Shown here one piece after another: positions 10,303-18,107 of a DNA stretch of 40,810 nt. The notes below the pieces were generated by a model, which had not been told where the DNA came from, ran no database searches, and was given only the letters and a program-made list of their open reading frames with translations. The position numbers were made by a program, and so were the translations under genes. Position 1 is the stretch's first letter, and the number at the start of each line of letters is the position of its first letter. The stretch is from JAFAVZ01 sp036009105 (GTDB lineage: Bacteria; Acidobacteriota; Thermoanaerobaculia; Gp7-AA8): NCBI GenBank assembly GCA_036009105.1, contig DASYMJ010000064.1, positions 1 through 40,810 on the forward strand, read 5' to 3'.

Positions 10303-10637
10303 CAGCGCGGCGTGACCATCCACGTTCCGTTCCGCCGCTCCACGCGTGTGCCGAGGTCGGCCCGCTGGTAGACGTCCGGGGGCACGACGACCTCCGAGCG
10401 CGCCCTGGAGGCCGTCTCCACGGTAAGGATGTACTCCACGCGCGCCGTACCGCCGGTCTCGTCGATCACCACCCGCTTGCCGACCACGAGGCTGCCGCGC
10501 GCATGCGGATCCGGCCGTTTCTTCACCCAGTAGACGGTGGTGGCGACGGTCATGATCACGAGGAGCACCGCGGCAAGAGTGATCGCGCGGTCGAATCGCT
10601 GGGCAAGCGTCACGGCGCGGGAAGGTAACACGTACAT
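10302..10637 (-). CDS. Small single-pass membrane protein, unrecognised
   Basis: 111-aa protein with one hydrophobic segment (about residues 19-38, ITLAAVLLVIMTVATTVYWV), followed by positively charged KKRPD and a mostly beta-predicted soluble part (VVGKRVVIDETGGTARVEYI). The pattern fits an N-terminally anchored protein with the rest either cytoplasmic or outside; the flanking charges do not decide. It is first in a coupled operon with the DUF985 cupin and the helicase (stop/start TGATG). The start is uncertain: a GTG nine codons in would give a shorter leader. I do not recognise the family. Confidence 0.65.
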   Translation of the reverse strand: MYVLPSRAVTLAQRFDRAITLAAVLLVIMTVATTVYWVKKRPDPHARGSLVVGKRVVIDETGGTARVEYILTVETASRARSEVVVPPDVYQRADLGTRVERRNGTWMVTPR

Positions 10638-10646
10638 CAGTCGAGC

Positions 10647-10669
10647 GGCGGGCTGAAGCCCGCCCTACA
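10647..10669. repeat. Single GTAG-type REP element
   Basis: On the minus strand this is T-GTAG followed by a perfect 8-bp stem GGCGGGCT / AGCCCGCC with a 2-nt loop (TC). It is the same architecture as the two units at 2059-2125, with G-C swaps in the stem that keep the pairing. It sits in the 33-bp gap between the DUF11 gene stop and the small membrane protein start. Confidence 0.8.
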
Positions 10670-10670
10670 T

Positions 10671-11990
10671 TTACTGCACGGCCCGTCGCCGGCCGCCGAA
10701 CGTGAAGCCGCGCTGGCTCACATTGTTCGCCGGCAGCGGGTCGTTTTGGGTCGGGCTTGCCGAGGACAGCAGGATGAACGGGCCACTAAGCGAGGTCCGC
10801 TCGATCACCACGGTGATCACCGCCTTCGCTCCGGCAGCGAGCGTGCCGAGAGCACAGTCCAAAGTCCAGAAGGGCGGCGGCTCCGGTGAACCGGCTACCT
10901 GCGTGAGCGCCGGCTCGGAGCAGGTTCCCTGCGAAGGCGTGGCGCTGAGGAACCGCACGGTTTCCACAAAGTCGTAACGGCCGCCGTCGGCGAGGGCGTT
11001 GCCGACCGTGACGCTGTGGACCGCGTCCGGCCCCTCGTTCGAGACTTCGATGGTGATCGGGATGCGCAGGCCGGTTGCGTCCGGAGTGCCGCTGCTCGTG
11101 ACAGCGAGATCCGCATTCGGGCCGGCGAAGGTGAACAGGTCGCGGTCATTGTTGCGCTCGAACGGATCGATCGAGGTCGACTGCACGATGGCGCGGTTGC
11201 TGATGTTGGCCGCCTCGACGGACGTCCTGGCCTGGAGCACCAGCCGGAACGTCGCCGTGCTCCCGTCCGGGAGGAGCGGAATGTGCGCCTCGATGTAGGC
11301 GCCGCAGCGCGGCGGGAAACAGACTCCCGAGCCGGTGTCCTGTGGCGCGGCATCGACGGACGCGGGCGGGCCGCTGAGCTGCTGGAACGAGACAAAGTCG
11401 ACGTACGGCGAAAGCTGGTCGACAAACGACACGTCCTGAGCGTCCTGCGGCCCGAGGTTCGAGGCGTTGAAGGTATACGTGACCATGGTTCCGGGCCGGA
11501 AGCGGAGCACGTCGGCAGAGCTTTCGATGGCGAGATCGGAGGCGGCCCGGACCACGCCGGTATGCGTCGCCGTGTTGTTGGCCGCATTCGGATCGGAGGT
11601 GGAGGTGGTGAGCGTCGCGGTGAGGGAGAACGTCGATCCCGGTGCGAGCGAGGGAGCGACCCGGAAGGTGAGAGGACAGGAGTGCAGCGCGATGACCGGA
11701 TTGTCGAGCCGGGCGGCCCAGGTGAGCACGCGCGTGGCCGGGTCGAATTGGGCCGCATCGCTACAGACCGAGCTGACTTCGAGCTCGGGCGGCACGTCGA
11801 GGCGGACGATGAAAGGCTCCTGCGCATCCGTCCAGCGGTTGGCGGTGACCACGAGCGCGTACACCACCGACCCCCCTGCCACCGGCACGCCGCCCTCGCT
11901 GATGGAGATCGCGAAGTCGATGGTCTCGGCAAAGGCGGAGGAGGCTGCGCCGAGGGCGGCCAGCAGGAGCGCGAGGCGAATTGTCTTCAC
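10671..11990 (-). CDS. Exported DUF11-repeat protein
   Basis: 439-aa secreted protein. The N-terminus KTIRLALLLAALGAASSAFA is a clear signal peptide with an A-F-A cleavage site. The mature part has three Ig-like DUF11 repeats, each with a 'VTYTFNASNLGPQDAQDV' or 'ITIEVSNEGPDAVHSVTVGN' core and 'PNAANNTATHTG' or 'DPLPANNVSQRGF' endings. Such repeats are typical of long surface adhesins or exported beta-rich proteins; this copy is short. It ends in a basic GGRRRAVQ tail. The start chosen is the GTG at 11990, which puts the signal peptide at the extreme N-terminus; no Shine-Dalgarno site supports it. It is divergent from the membrane protein gene at 12081, with 90 bp between them. Confidence 0.8.
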   Translation of the reverse strand: MKTIRLALLLAALGAASSAFAETIDFAISISEGGVPVAGGSVVYALVVTANRWTDAQEPFIVRLDVPPELEVSSVCSDAAQFDPATRVLTWAARLDNPVIALHSCPLTFRVAPSLAPGSTFSLTATLTTSTSDPNAANNTATHTGVVRAASDLAIESSADVLRFRPGTMVTYTFNASNLGPQDAQDVSFVDQLSPYVDFVSFQQLSGPPASVDAAPQDTGSGVCFPPRCGAYIEAHIPLLPDGSTATFRLVLQARTSVEAANISNRAIVQSTSIDPFERNNDRDLFTFAGPNADLAVTSSGTPDATGLRIPITIEVSNEGPDAVHSVTVGNALADGGRYDFVETVRFLSATPSQGTCSEPALTQVAGSPEPPPFWTLDCALGTLAAGAKAVITVVIERTSLSGPFILLSSASPTQNDPLPANNVSQRGFTFGGRRRAVQ

Positions 11991-12042
11991 GATACGAGGG
12001 AGATACGGCCCGGTCCTGCACATCGTCCAGAGATGGCCCAGC

Positions 12043-12071
12043 TCGTCACCTTCCCTCCGGCCCTCTATACT
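12043..12071 (+). promoter_or_regulatory. Putative sigma-70-type promoter, possibly leaderless
   Basis: TCGTCA (12043-12048), a 17-bp spacer and TATACT (12066-12071) sit just before the ATG at 12081. The predicted start of transcription falls within about three bases of that ATG and there is no Shine-Dalgarno site, so a leaderless mRNA is likely. The box matches are 4/6 and 5/6. Confidence 0.5.
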
Positions 12072-12080
12072 GAAAGCATC

Positions 12081-13514
12081 ATGGACAATCGGGGCTCGCG
12101 GGCTGCGTGGTGGGTCAGTGGGACGGCCGTCTTCCTCTTCGTCGCCGTCATGCTGGCCCTGATGTTCATCGCCGGTATGAACCGGCTGCTCACCGTCCCC
12201 TTCTGGTTCGACACCCTCTTCTTCCAATACAACCTCTTCCTGCTGTTGCTGGCCATCGCCATCGAGCCGTTCCTCGCCTGGTCGTATCTGGCGGTCATGA
12301 AAAAAGAGAAGGAACGGCGCCTCTACCAGGACCTCGGCCCGAACCTCTGGCAGCGGAACCAGCAGAAGATCCACCAGTACATCGAGCAGCAGTTCGCGCC
12401 GCGCAATTACCTGCCCAGCGTGCTGGCCATGATGACCGTCGTCGCGCTGGGCGGCATCGTGCTGCTGATCATGAAGCCGGCCCAGTTCGGGCAGGGCGTC
12501 GACTTCCGGAAAGGGGCGAACCTGCTCGTCCTGGGGCCGTTCGTGGAAGAGGTCGAGCGCGGCTCGCACTATCACTACATCGTCCACAGCCTGACCGGCA
12601 TCAGCTTCGGCTTCCTCGGCGCCTACCTTTACTCGCTGACCCAGCTGACCCGCGCCTACTTCACGGTCGACCTCACCCCGAACACGTTCATCGCCGCCAC
12701 GGTGCGCATCATCTCGGCGAGCGTCATGACCCTGGTCGTGTCGTTCGCCTTCATCCTCGCCCCTGATTCCGGCGCCATGCACGAGAAGACGCTGGTCCTG
12801 CTGCCCATCATCGGCTTCGCCTTCGGCTACTTCCCCGACTGGGCGCTGCGCGCGATCAAGCAGACCGCGCTGAAGGTGATCGGGGCGAAGGTGGAAGGGG
12901 AGGAGTACGGCTCGACGTCGCTGCGCCTCGTCTCCGGGATGAGCGACCTGCACGCGGCGCGGATGGAGCGCGAGGGCTGCGACAACGTGGAGAACCTGGC
13001 CACTTGCGACGCGCTGGAGCTGGCCATCCGCACCGGCTTCTCGTACCGGCAGGTGCGCATGTGGATCGGCGAGGCCTGCCTGCGCAGCGGATTGACGGTT
13101 GATTTCGAGCCGTTCGTCGCCACCACCGGCGTCCGCACGCACGAGGACCTGCTCGCGTTCGCACGGAAGTGGGGAGGGGAGGGCCACGACGAACCGGCCG
13201 CCGCCTTCCTGGCCCGCGCGGCGAACAAGCCGGAGCTGGCCGGCAAGCTGACCGCGATCCTGATGATCGCCGGCGAGCCGTCCGGCCTCCGCCTCCCGGC
13301 CGCGGCGGCGATGGTGCCCCCGCCGCGCCTCCCCATCGCCAAACGCGCGTTGGCCGAGCCGACGCGCAAGCACTGGCAGGAGGAGCGCGGCGGCCGCATC
13401 GACCCGCTCACCACCCCCGACCCGCCGATGGACGACGACGACCGCATCGACGAGGCGATCGCCGAGTCGTTCCCGGCCAGCGATGCGCCGTCGTACAACG
13501 GGGGGATCGATTAG
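12081..13514 (+). CDS. Polytopic membrane protein with soluble C-domain and ESFPASD tail
   Basis: 477-aa protein. The hydrophobic N-terminal half has about six membrane segments: GTAVFLFVAVMLALMFIAGM, NLFLLLLAIAIEPFLAW, MMTVVALGGIVLLIM, GISFGFLGAYLYSL, ISASVMTLVVSFAFIL and LVLLPIIGFAFGYF. A cytoplasmic part follows with a helical repeat region (LATCDALELAIRTGFSYRQVRMWIGEA) that looks like a helix-hairpin or SAM-like module. The very C-terminus contains DEAIAESFPASDAPSY, a short 'ESFPASDPP' motif seen at the ends of many unrelated bacterial proteins. I do not recognise the family. The ATG at 12081 lies 9 nt downstream of a TATACT box. The gene converges on 13568-13942, with hairpin 3 filling the gap. 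Confidence 0.75.
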   Translation: MDNRGSRAAWWVSGTAVFLFVAVMLALMFIAGMNRLLTVPFWFDTLFFQYNLFLLLLAIAIEPFLAWSYLAVMKKEKERRLYQDLGPNLWQRNQQKIHQYIEQQFAPRNYLPSVLAMMTVVALGGIVLLIMKPAQFGQGVDFRKGANLLVLGPFVEEVERGSHYHYIVHSLTGISFGFLGAYLYSLTQLTRAYFTVDLTPNTFIAATVRIISASVMTLVVSFAFILAPDSGAMHEKTLVLLPIIGFAFGYFPDWALRAIKQTALKVIGAKVEGEEYGSTSLRLVSGMSDLHAARMEREGCDNVENLATCDALELAIRTGFSYRQVRMWIGEACLRSGLTVDFEPFVATTGVRTHEDLLAFARKWGGEGHDEPAAAFLARAANKPELAGKLTAILMIAGEPSGLRLPAAAAMVPPPRLPIAKRALAEPTRKHWQEERGGRIDPLTTPDPPMDDDDRIDEAIAESFPASDAPSYNGGID

Positions 13515-13566
13515 TTGTCAGTTATCAGTAGACCCACTGACAACCGATAACTGACAACCGGCAACC
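13514..13566. repeat. Heptamer-repeat hairpin 3 (GTTGTCA/GTTATCA family)
   Basis: The left arm (13514-13529) reads GTTGTCA-GTTATCA-GT. The right arm (13536-13566) is a tandem of the complementary 7-mers and can pair in more than one register. The element begins on the last base of the upstream TAG stop and ends 2 bp before the stop of the convergent gene. It could therefore act as a bidirectional terminator, though it has no U-tract. Confidence 0.8.
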
Positions 13567-13567
13567 G

Positions 13568-13942
13568 CTACGCCGGCGTCGACCACTCGATCAGCTTCCA
13601 CGCCGCGGGCATGGCCTGTTTGGCGTGGTCGCGCGCGCCGGCGGCATCGCCCTTCAGCGCCGCGTTGCGCATCTCGCGCACGTGCAGACGCAGGTCGCGA
13701 GCAGCGGCGCGAGCCTCGGGGCTGCCGGCCGTGTTCGCGTAGATGCGGTTCGTCAGCACGTTCGCCTCGTTGCCGATCGTCTTCCACGCGCCGGCCTGCA
13801 CGGTGGCGGTGGACTGCACGTCGTGGAGCAGCGACGCGAGGCGCGCTACATCGGCGTTGACGCGCGCCTTCTTCGTCGCGCTCTGCGCGAACAGCGGCAC
13901 CGCAATGACCAACGCCAGCAGCCAGTAAGTTGCTCTCTTCAT
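13568..13942 (-). CDS. Small exported protein, unrecognised
   Basis: 124-aa protein with a signal peptide (KRATYWLLALVIAVPLFAQS) and a hydrophilic, helix-rich mature part (VNADVARLASLLHDVQSTAT, 'EARAAARDLRLHVREMRNAA'). This resembles small periplasmic helical-bundle proteins, but I recognise no family. The ATG at 13942 is chosen because GGGAGG lies 6 nt upstream; the ATG two codons earlier touches that same sequence and would be too close. It is the only gene of its unit, ending against heptamer hairpin 3. Confidence 0.7.
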   Translation of the reverse strand: MKRATYWLLALVIAVPLFAQSATKKARVNADVARLASLLHDVQSTATVQAGAWKTIGNEANVLTNRIYANTAGSPEARAAARDLRLHVREMRNAALKGDAAGARDHAKQAMPAAWKLIEWSTPA

Positions 13943-14011
13943 GAACATCCTCCCGCCTGCCCCCAAATGCGACAAGCGGGCCAGACGGTTAGCGCCGCTG
14001 CCCGCCGCCCG

Positions 14012-14872
14012 CTATCTCGCGAACAGCTCGCGAAACGGACGCGGCAGCGGCGCGGTGAACGTCATCCGCTTGCGCGTGACCGGATGGTCGAAGCCGAGGA
14101 GCTTGGCGTGCAGGCCGAGGCGGCCGATGGGATTGATCTCGCTGCCGTAGAACTGGTCGCCCACCACCGGATGGCCCTGCTCGGAGAGATGGGCCCGGAT
14201 CTGGTTCTTGCGGCCGGTCTCCAGGGTGACTTCCAGCATGGAGTAGCCGCGCTTGGACTCGATGGTCCGGTAGTGCGTGACGGCGTGCTTGGAGTCGGGA
14301 TGGGCCTCCACGCTGACCATGCGCAGGTCGCGGCGCTCCAGCAGGTTCGAGCGGATCGTGCCGCGCGGCGGGTCGAGCTCCCCTTCCACGATGGCCACGT
14401 ACGTCCGGTCGACGGTGTGCTCCGCGAACTGCTCCTTGAGCCGCTCCCGCGCGTGGAAGTTGCGGGCGAAGACCAGGACGCCGGACGTCTCCCGGTCCAG
14501 CCGGTGCACCACGTGGATGCGCTCCTCCCGCAGCTTCGCGCCAACGTAGGTATTGAGGTACGCCTGCGCCGTCGCCTCCCGCTCCCGCTCCGTCGCTACC
14601 GTGAGCAGACCATTTGACTTGAGGACCACGATCACATCCGCGTCCTCATGGAGGATGGCCAGCCCGGGCGGCAGCTCGCGCTGGGGCGACTTGGACATCA
14701 CCTCCAGCAGGTCGTCCGCCTCCAGCAGGCGGCGCGCGTCTTTCTCCACGTCCCCGTCCACGCGCACCCGCCCGCTCTGCAGCATCTGGCGCAGCGTGGT
14801 TTTGGAGGAGTCTGGGAAGGCGTGCTGGAGGGCGTCGAGGAGCAGAACCGGCTCGGTGATGGTGCGGCGCAT
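14012..14872 (-). CDS. RluA-family rRNA pseudouridine synthase
   Basis: Converts uridine to pseudouridine in RNA, probably in 23S rRNA (RluD/RluC-like). 286 aa. It has an N-terminal S4 RNA-binding domain (about 8-60, KTTLRQMLQSGRVRVDGDV), then the catalytic domain with the signature HVVHRLDRETSGVLVFA, in which Asp126 is the catalytic residue. ETGRKNQIRAHLSEQGHPVV and the GLHAKLLGFDHP ending complete the family pattern. The ATG at 14872 gives a normal start. A stem-loop lies 25 nt upstream (14897-14919). The exact RNA target cannot be named from sequence. Confidence 0.92.
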   Translation of the reverse strand: MRRTITEPVLLLDALQHAFPDSSKTTLRQMLQSGRVRVDGDVEKDARRLLEADDLLEVMSKSPQRELPPGLAILHEDADVIVVLKSNGLLTVATEREREATAQAYLNTYVGAKLREERIHVVHRLDRETSGVLVFARNFHARERLKEQFAEHTVDRTYVAIVEGELDPPRGTIRSNLLERRDLRMVSVEAHPDSKHAVTHYRTIESKRGYSMLEVTLETGRKNQIRAHLSEQGHPVVGDQFYGSEINPIGRLGLHAKLLGFDHPVTRKRMTFTAPLPRPFRELFAR

Positions 14873-15059
14873 GCCGGGCGCAATCCTGCCACGAATCGCA
14901 TCGGGCCGTCGCCGATGCGTTCCACGGCGGGGTGCCGCGGGCCAGCCGGGGATCTGCGGGTCGCGGACCTATGTCCTGGTCGTGCTGCGCAAATCGCGGT
15001 GCCCGGCCGCGCCACGACGTTGAGCGCGGCACCACATACGGTCGCGTCCGGCTGCGAAT
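14873..15059. other. Intergenic stretch with a short stem-loop
   Basis: No coding potential that I trust. The only clear structure is an 8-bp perfect stem, CGCATCGG (14897-14904) with CCGATGCG (14912-14919) and a 7-nt loop. It lies in the predicted leader of the minus-strand pseudouridine synthase gene, so a regulatory hairpin is possible but unproven. It has no U-tract. Confidence 0.4.
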
Positions 15060-15088
15060 TTGCGCGAGATGCAAGTCCGTCTTAAGAT
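15060..15088 (+). promoter_or_regulatory. Putative promoter and strong RBS for 15122
   Basis: TTGCGC (15060-15065), a 17-bp spacer and TAAGAT (15083-15088) precede the small membrane protein gene. A very strong GGGAGG (15111-15116) lies 5 nt before its ATG, supporting both the start and active translation. Confidence 0.5.
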
Positions 15089-15121
15089 TGTTACTTCGTC
15101 AAATCGTGAAGGGAGGGGAGC

Positions 15122-15346
15122 ATGCACCGGATCGACATCCGCTCGCGCCTCGGCAACCTGATCCTCGGCCTCATCGGCGCCGCCTACGCGCTCGCCGCGC
15201 TGTCGGTGCTCGTCTACTACTGGGCCACGTCCGGCGAAGCCGGCTCGCTCGTGCTCCAGATCCTGCTCATGGCCTGCATCGCCGGCAGTTTCTGGTTCGT
15301 GCTCATCGCTTCGGGGAACCTGCGGGGCCGTCGCCTGCGGCACTGA
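15122..15346 (+). CDS. Small two-helix membrane protein
   Basis: 74-aa protein consisting almost wholly of two hydrophobic helices (about 11-35, LGNLILGLIGAAYALAALSV, and 42-64, LVLQILLMACIAGSFWFVLI) with a basic C-terminus (RGRRLRH). Both ends are charged and the loop is short, so a helical hairpin in the inner membrane with a basic cytoplasmic tail is likely. The strong Shine-Dalgarno site and upstream promoter argue that it is real. Its last 44 bp overlap the 3' end of the convergent transaminase gene. Family not recognised. Confidence 0.65.
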   Translation: MHRIDIRSRLGNLILGLIGAAYALAALSVLVYYWATSGEAGSLVLQILLMACIAGSFWFVLIASGNLRGRRLRH

Positions 15347-16193
15347 CCTCCGCCCCCTCGGCCTGATCGAAGAGCCGCTGCAGCTCCGTCGTGATCTCGC
15401 CGCGCCGGCTGTTGGCCACGATCCGCCCATCCACTTCCGTCACCGGCATGACGCCCTGCGTGGTGCTGGTGATGAACGCCTCGTCGAGATCGAACAGCTC
15501 CTGCTCCCGCAGCGGCCGCTCGTCCACGCGGATCTTCGCCTCGCGCAAGGCGAGCCCGATCACCTTGTCGCGCACCACGCCGGGCAGCACGTTCTCATCG
15601 AGAGGATGGGTGATGATCCTTCCGGTGCGCACGGCAAAGAAGCTCGAGCTCGCCCCCTCGCGCACCACGCCGTCCGTCAGCAGCAGCGCTTCGTCCGCGC
15701 CGGCCCGTTGCGCCTTCTTCTTGGCGATGGCGTTGGCCAGCAGGTTGACGGACTTCACGTCGCAGTGATGCCAGCGGATGTCGGGCGTGGTGATGACGGA
15801 GATGCCGCGCTCTTTCTTCGCCGCGTCGGGGAAGTTGAAGGCGCGCGAATAGGCCAGCGCCGTGGGACGGATATTCTCCGGCCAGAAGTGCGCGCGCTTC
15901 GCCTCGCCGCGCGAGACCTGGAGGTAGACGATGCCGTCCGCGCACGCGGTCCGCTCCAGCAGCTCGCCCATCGCGGCCACGAAGGAGCGCTCATCCCACG
16001 GGTTGGCGATCTCCACTTCCCGTAGCCCGTTCTCCATCCGGTGGAAGTGCTCCAAGAGAAAGAGCGGCTGCCGGCGTAGAAACTTGAACACCTCGTAGAC
16101 GGCGTCGCCGAACTGGAAGCCGCGGTCTTCCACGCCGATGACGCGCTCCTCGGTGGTGGTGAAGCGGCCGTTGAACCAGAGCACATCCGTCAT
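15303..16193 (-). CDS. dat: Class-IV aminotransferase, probably D-amino-acid transaminase
   Basis: PLP enzyme of fold type IV, 296 aa, closest in motifs to D-alanine aminotransferase (D-Ala + 2-oxoglutarate = pyruvate + D-Glu), which supplies D-amino acids for peptidoglycan. Visible features: VEDRGFQFGDAVYEVFKF at the N-terminus, TTPDIRWHHCDVKSVNLLAN with the Schiff-base Lys147 (the CDIKSLNLL pattern of D-amino-acid transaminases), GADEALLLTDGVVREGASSS, and a late FITSTTQGVMPV. Branched-chain aminotransferase or 4-amino-4-deoxychorismate lyase are alternatives, but the KSxNLL context favours Dat. The ATG at 16193 overlaps the phosphatase stop by 4 bp (ATGA). It is the last gene of the five-gene operon and overlaps the convergent 74-aa ORF by 44 bp. 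Confidence 0.85.
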   Translation of the reverse strand: MTDVLWFNGRFTTTEERVIGVEDRGFQFGDAVYEVFKFLRRQPLFLLEHFHRMENGLREVEIANPWDERSFVAAMGELLERTACADGIVYLQVSRGEAKRAHFWPENIRPTALAYSRAFNFPDAAKKERGISVITTPDIRWHHCDVKSVNLLANAIAKKKAQRAGADEALLLTDGVVREGASSSFFAVRTGRIITHPLDENVLPGVVRDKVIGLALREAKIRVDERPLREQELFDLDEAFITSTTQGVMPVTEVDGRIVANSRRGEITTELQRLFDQAEGAEVSAAGDGPAGSPKR

Positions 16194-17386
16194 GGCGCGA
16201 CGGCCTTCACGATGACGACCGTCCGGTCGTCTTCCGCGCCGCGGCTCCACTTCTCCACCTTGGCCAGCACCTCCTGCCCGATCTCCTGGGCGGTACGCCC
16301 CCGGTTGTGCTTGACCAGCCGCTGCAGCCGCTCCAGGCCGAACTCCTGGTCGTGCTTGTCGTGGGCCTCGACGATGCCGTCGGAGTACATGCAGAGCAGG
16401 TCGCCCGGATCGAGCTTGACGAAGCCGCGCTTGTAGGTGGCGTCGGGCGTGGGCCCCAGGACCGGGCCGCCGTTGCGCAACGGCTCGATGTGCGTCCCTT
16501 TCAGGACGAAGGGGTAGTTGTGCCCCGCGTTGCAGTAGATGAGGATGCCGCCCGTCTCCAGCTCGCCGTAGAAGAGGGAGACGAATTTCGTGGTCAGCCG
16601 GCCGCGATGGATGATGTGGTTGAGCTTCTCCACCGTGCGCACGATCTTGAAGTCGCGGTCGGTGGCCATGCGCAGGCCCATGTAGATGTCGCGCACCACG
16701 AGCGCCGCCGGCAGCCCGTGGCCGGAGCCGTCGGCGATGGCCAGGCCGAGGATGTTGTCCGTCACGGGGATGAAGTCGTAAAAGTCGCCGCTGACGATCT
16801 CCGCCGGCACGGTCTTCCCCCAGATGTCGAAACCGGCATATTGCGGCACGCGCTGGGGGAGGATGGACTGCTGGATGCGCTGCGCCTCGACGATGAGCGA
16901 CTCGAAGCGGTGCGCGCGCAGTTTCTGGTTGATGGTGTAGCGGATCAGGTTGAGCGAGAAAAGGATGTCTTCCCGCCCCAGCTCCGGCGCGACGTCGAAG
17001 CCGAGGATGTAGTCCTCGTCGCCGGCCGCGATGGCCGCGAACCGCCGCGCGCCGAGCTTCTGCTCCAACACCGGATCGACGCCCGGATCATTCGGCTCCA
17101 TGACCACCGCGCCGTTCTCCAGCACGAGCTCGACCGGCTTGTAGCCCTTCGGGACGATGATCCCCAGCTCGTCCTCCCGATGCGCCCCGAACCGCCCCAC
17201 CAGCTCATACGTCTCGTCATCCCGCCGGCACTCGTAAATGCGCCCGCCGGTGATGCCCAACGCATCCCGAAAGTTCGTGGCGATGGTCTCCCCGATCTGC
17301 TCGATGGAGGTGGTCGTCGCAGCGTCCGTCATCTCGATCTGCTCGAGAGTGCGCTCGACCTGGGTGAGGAGTTTCTTGTAGTCCAT
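16190..17386 (-). CDS. SpoIIE/RsbU-type PP2C serine phosphatase
   Basis: 398-aa protein. The N-terminal half (about 1-170) looks like a GAF-type sensor (SIEQIGETIATNFRDALGIT, RIYECRRDDETYELVGRF). A linker helix ending RIQQSILPQRVP leads to a SpoIIE-type PP2C domain. Metal-binding motifs are present: EIVSGDFYDFI, LGLAIADGSGHGLPAAL, 'CNAGHNYPFVLK', DLLCMYSDGIVEA and 'EDDRTVVIV'. These enzymes usually dephosphorylate an anti-anti-sigma factor in partner-switching pathways, but no STAS or anti-sigma gene lies nearby. The ATG at 17386 overlaps the upstream TAA by one base. Its neighbours in the operon have no obvious link to signalling. Confidence 0.9.
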   Translation of the reverse strand: MDYKKLLTQVERTLEQIEMTDAATTTSIEQIGETIATNFRDALGITGGRIYECRRDDETYELVGRFGAHREDELGIIVPKGYKPVELVLENGAVVMEPNDPGVDPVLEQKLGARRFAAIAAGDEDYILGFDVAPELGREDILFSLNLIRYTINQKLRAHRFESLIVEAQRIQQSILPQRVPQYAGFDIWGKTVPAEIVSGDFYDFIPVTDNILGLAIADGSGHGLPAALVVRDIYMGLRMATDRDFKIVRTVEKLNHIIHRGRLTTKFVSLFYGELETGGILIYCNAGHNYPFVLKGTHIEPLRNGGPVLGPTPDATYKRGFVKLDPGDLLCMYSDGIVEAHDKHDQEFGLERLQRLVKHNRGRTAQEIGQEVLAKVEKWSRGAEDDRTVVIVKAVAP

Positions 17387-17634
17387 TACTTGCGCAGCCG
17401 CTCCGCACGGATGCGTGCGATGCGCGCGTCTTCCCACTTCTCGCGGTCGGCGTTCATTTCCTCTATGGAACGGTATTTCCGCACACCTCGCGGCATGGCC
17501 GGGGGCAGCAGCTGGCTGGATTGCGCCCACAGTTCGCGGATGAGCTCCGGAAGTGCCGGATCGTTGCAATCGAGCCACCGCTCGCGATCCGCCGCGTTCA
17601 TCTCTTCGATCGATCGGAACTTTCGGACCGGCAT
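17386..17634 (-). CDS. 82-aa tandem RSIEEMN-motif protein
   Basis: Small protein built from two copies of a 17-18-residue motif: residues 3-20 (VRKFRSIEEMNAADRERW) and 51-67 (VRKYRSIEEMNADREKW), joined by a Pro-rich linker (LLPPAMPRG) and ending in a basic helix (RIARIRAERLRK). I recall small proteins with this duplicated motif beside nucleotidyltransferase genes in other bacteria, but the function is unassigned. The second of two ATGs (17634) is chosen because GGAGG lies 4 nt upstream; it overlaps the nucleotidyltransferase TGA as TGATG. The coupling suggests the two products act together, as an antitoxin-like or adaptor protein for the enzyme (inference). Confidence 0.75.
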   Translation of the reverse strand: MPVRKFRSIEEMNAADRERWLDCNDPALPELIRELWAQSSQLLPPAMPRGVRKYRSIEEMNADREKWEDARIARIRAERLRK

Positions 17635-18107
17635 CATTCCTCCGACAGATTGAACTTTTCCCGCAGCCGCTCGGCATCGTGGCGGTCCATCGGCCTTACG
17701 GTATTTCGCTTCATGCGATAAAGGGTCCGTGGAGTGGCAATCCGGATCGGAACGCCGCTCACGTAGTGGATCTCCGCTTCCAGGTCGTTATACCGGAACG
17801 CCTCGCCCAGCCGCGAAACGAAATCGAGGCCGAACCCTTCGCCCGGAGGGGCATAGCTGAAGCTCGGGTAATCGCCGATCATGTCGTCATCCTGAATCTC
17901 ATCCAGCGACGGGTCGTTCCATAGCGATCGCAGGGCGCGCTTGATCTTCTGCACGTTTGCCGGCTCGGGACTCACGAAAAAGTCGAAATCCTCGGTGGCT
18001 CGTCTCAACCCGTGGAGGTTTACCGCCGCCCCTCCGAACAACATGTAGTCCACTCCCTCGCGGTTCAGCGCCGCAGAGAGAGCGACGAGCTTGTTGAACT
18101 CGATCAT
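17634..18107 (-). CDS. Minimal nucleotidyltransferase (toxin-like)
   Basis: 157-aa protein of the DNA polymerase-beta nucleotidyltransferase superfamily. It shows the pattern FGGAAVNLHGLRRATEDFDFF, with Gly25-Gly26 and the metal-binding pair Asp40-x-Asp42, as in AbiEii/MenT-type enzymes and related small NTases. A third carboxylate probably lies in AEIHYVSG. The C-terminal helix region (TPRTLYRMKRNTVRPMDRHD) matches the 'K...R..D..D' tail of the family. Such proteins commonly modify tRNA or proteins as toxins or act with small partners. The ATG at 18107 directly follows the upstream TAG with no gap, and the downstream tandem-motif gene overlaps its stop. Confidence 0.82.
   Translation of the reverse strand: MIEFNKLVALSAALNREGVDYMLFGGAAVNLHGLRRATEDFDFFVSPEPANVQKIKRALRSLWNDPSLDEIQDDDMIGDYPSFSYAPPGEGFGLDFVSRLGEAFRYNDLEAEIHYVSGVPIRIATPRTLYRMKRNTVRPMDRHDAERLREKFNLSEE

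Noticed and set aside
10699..10977. Plus-strand ORF over the DUF11 gene
   Set aside because: No family features; antisense to a signal-peptide-bearing gene with clear repeats.
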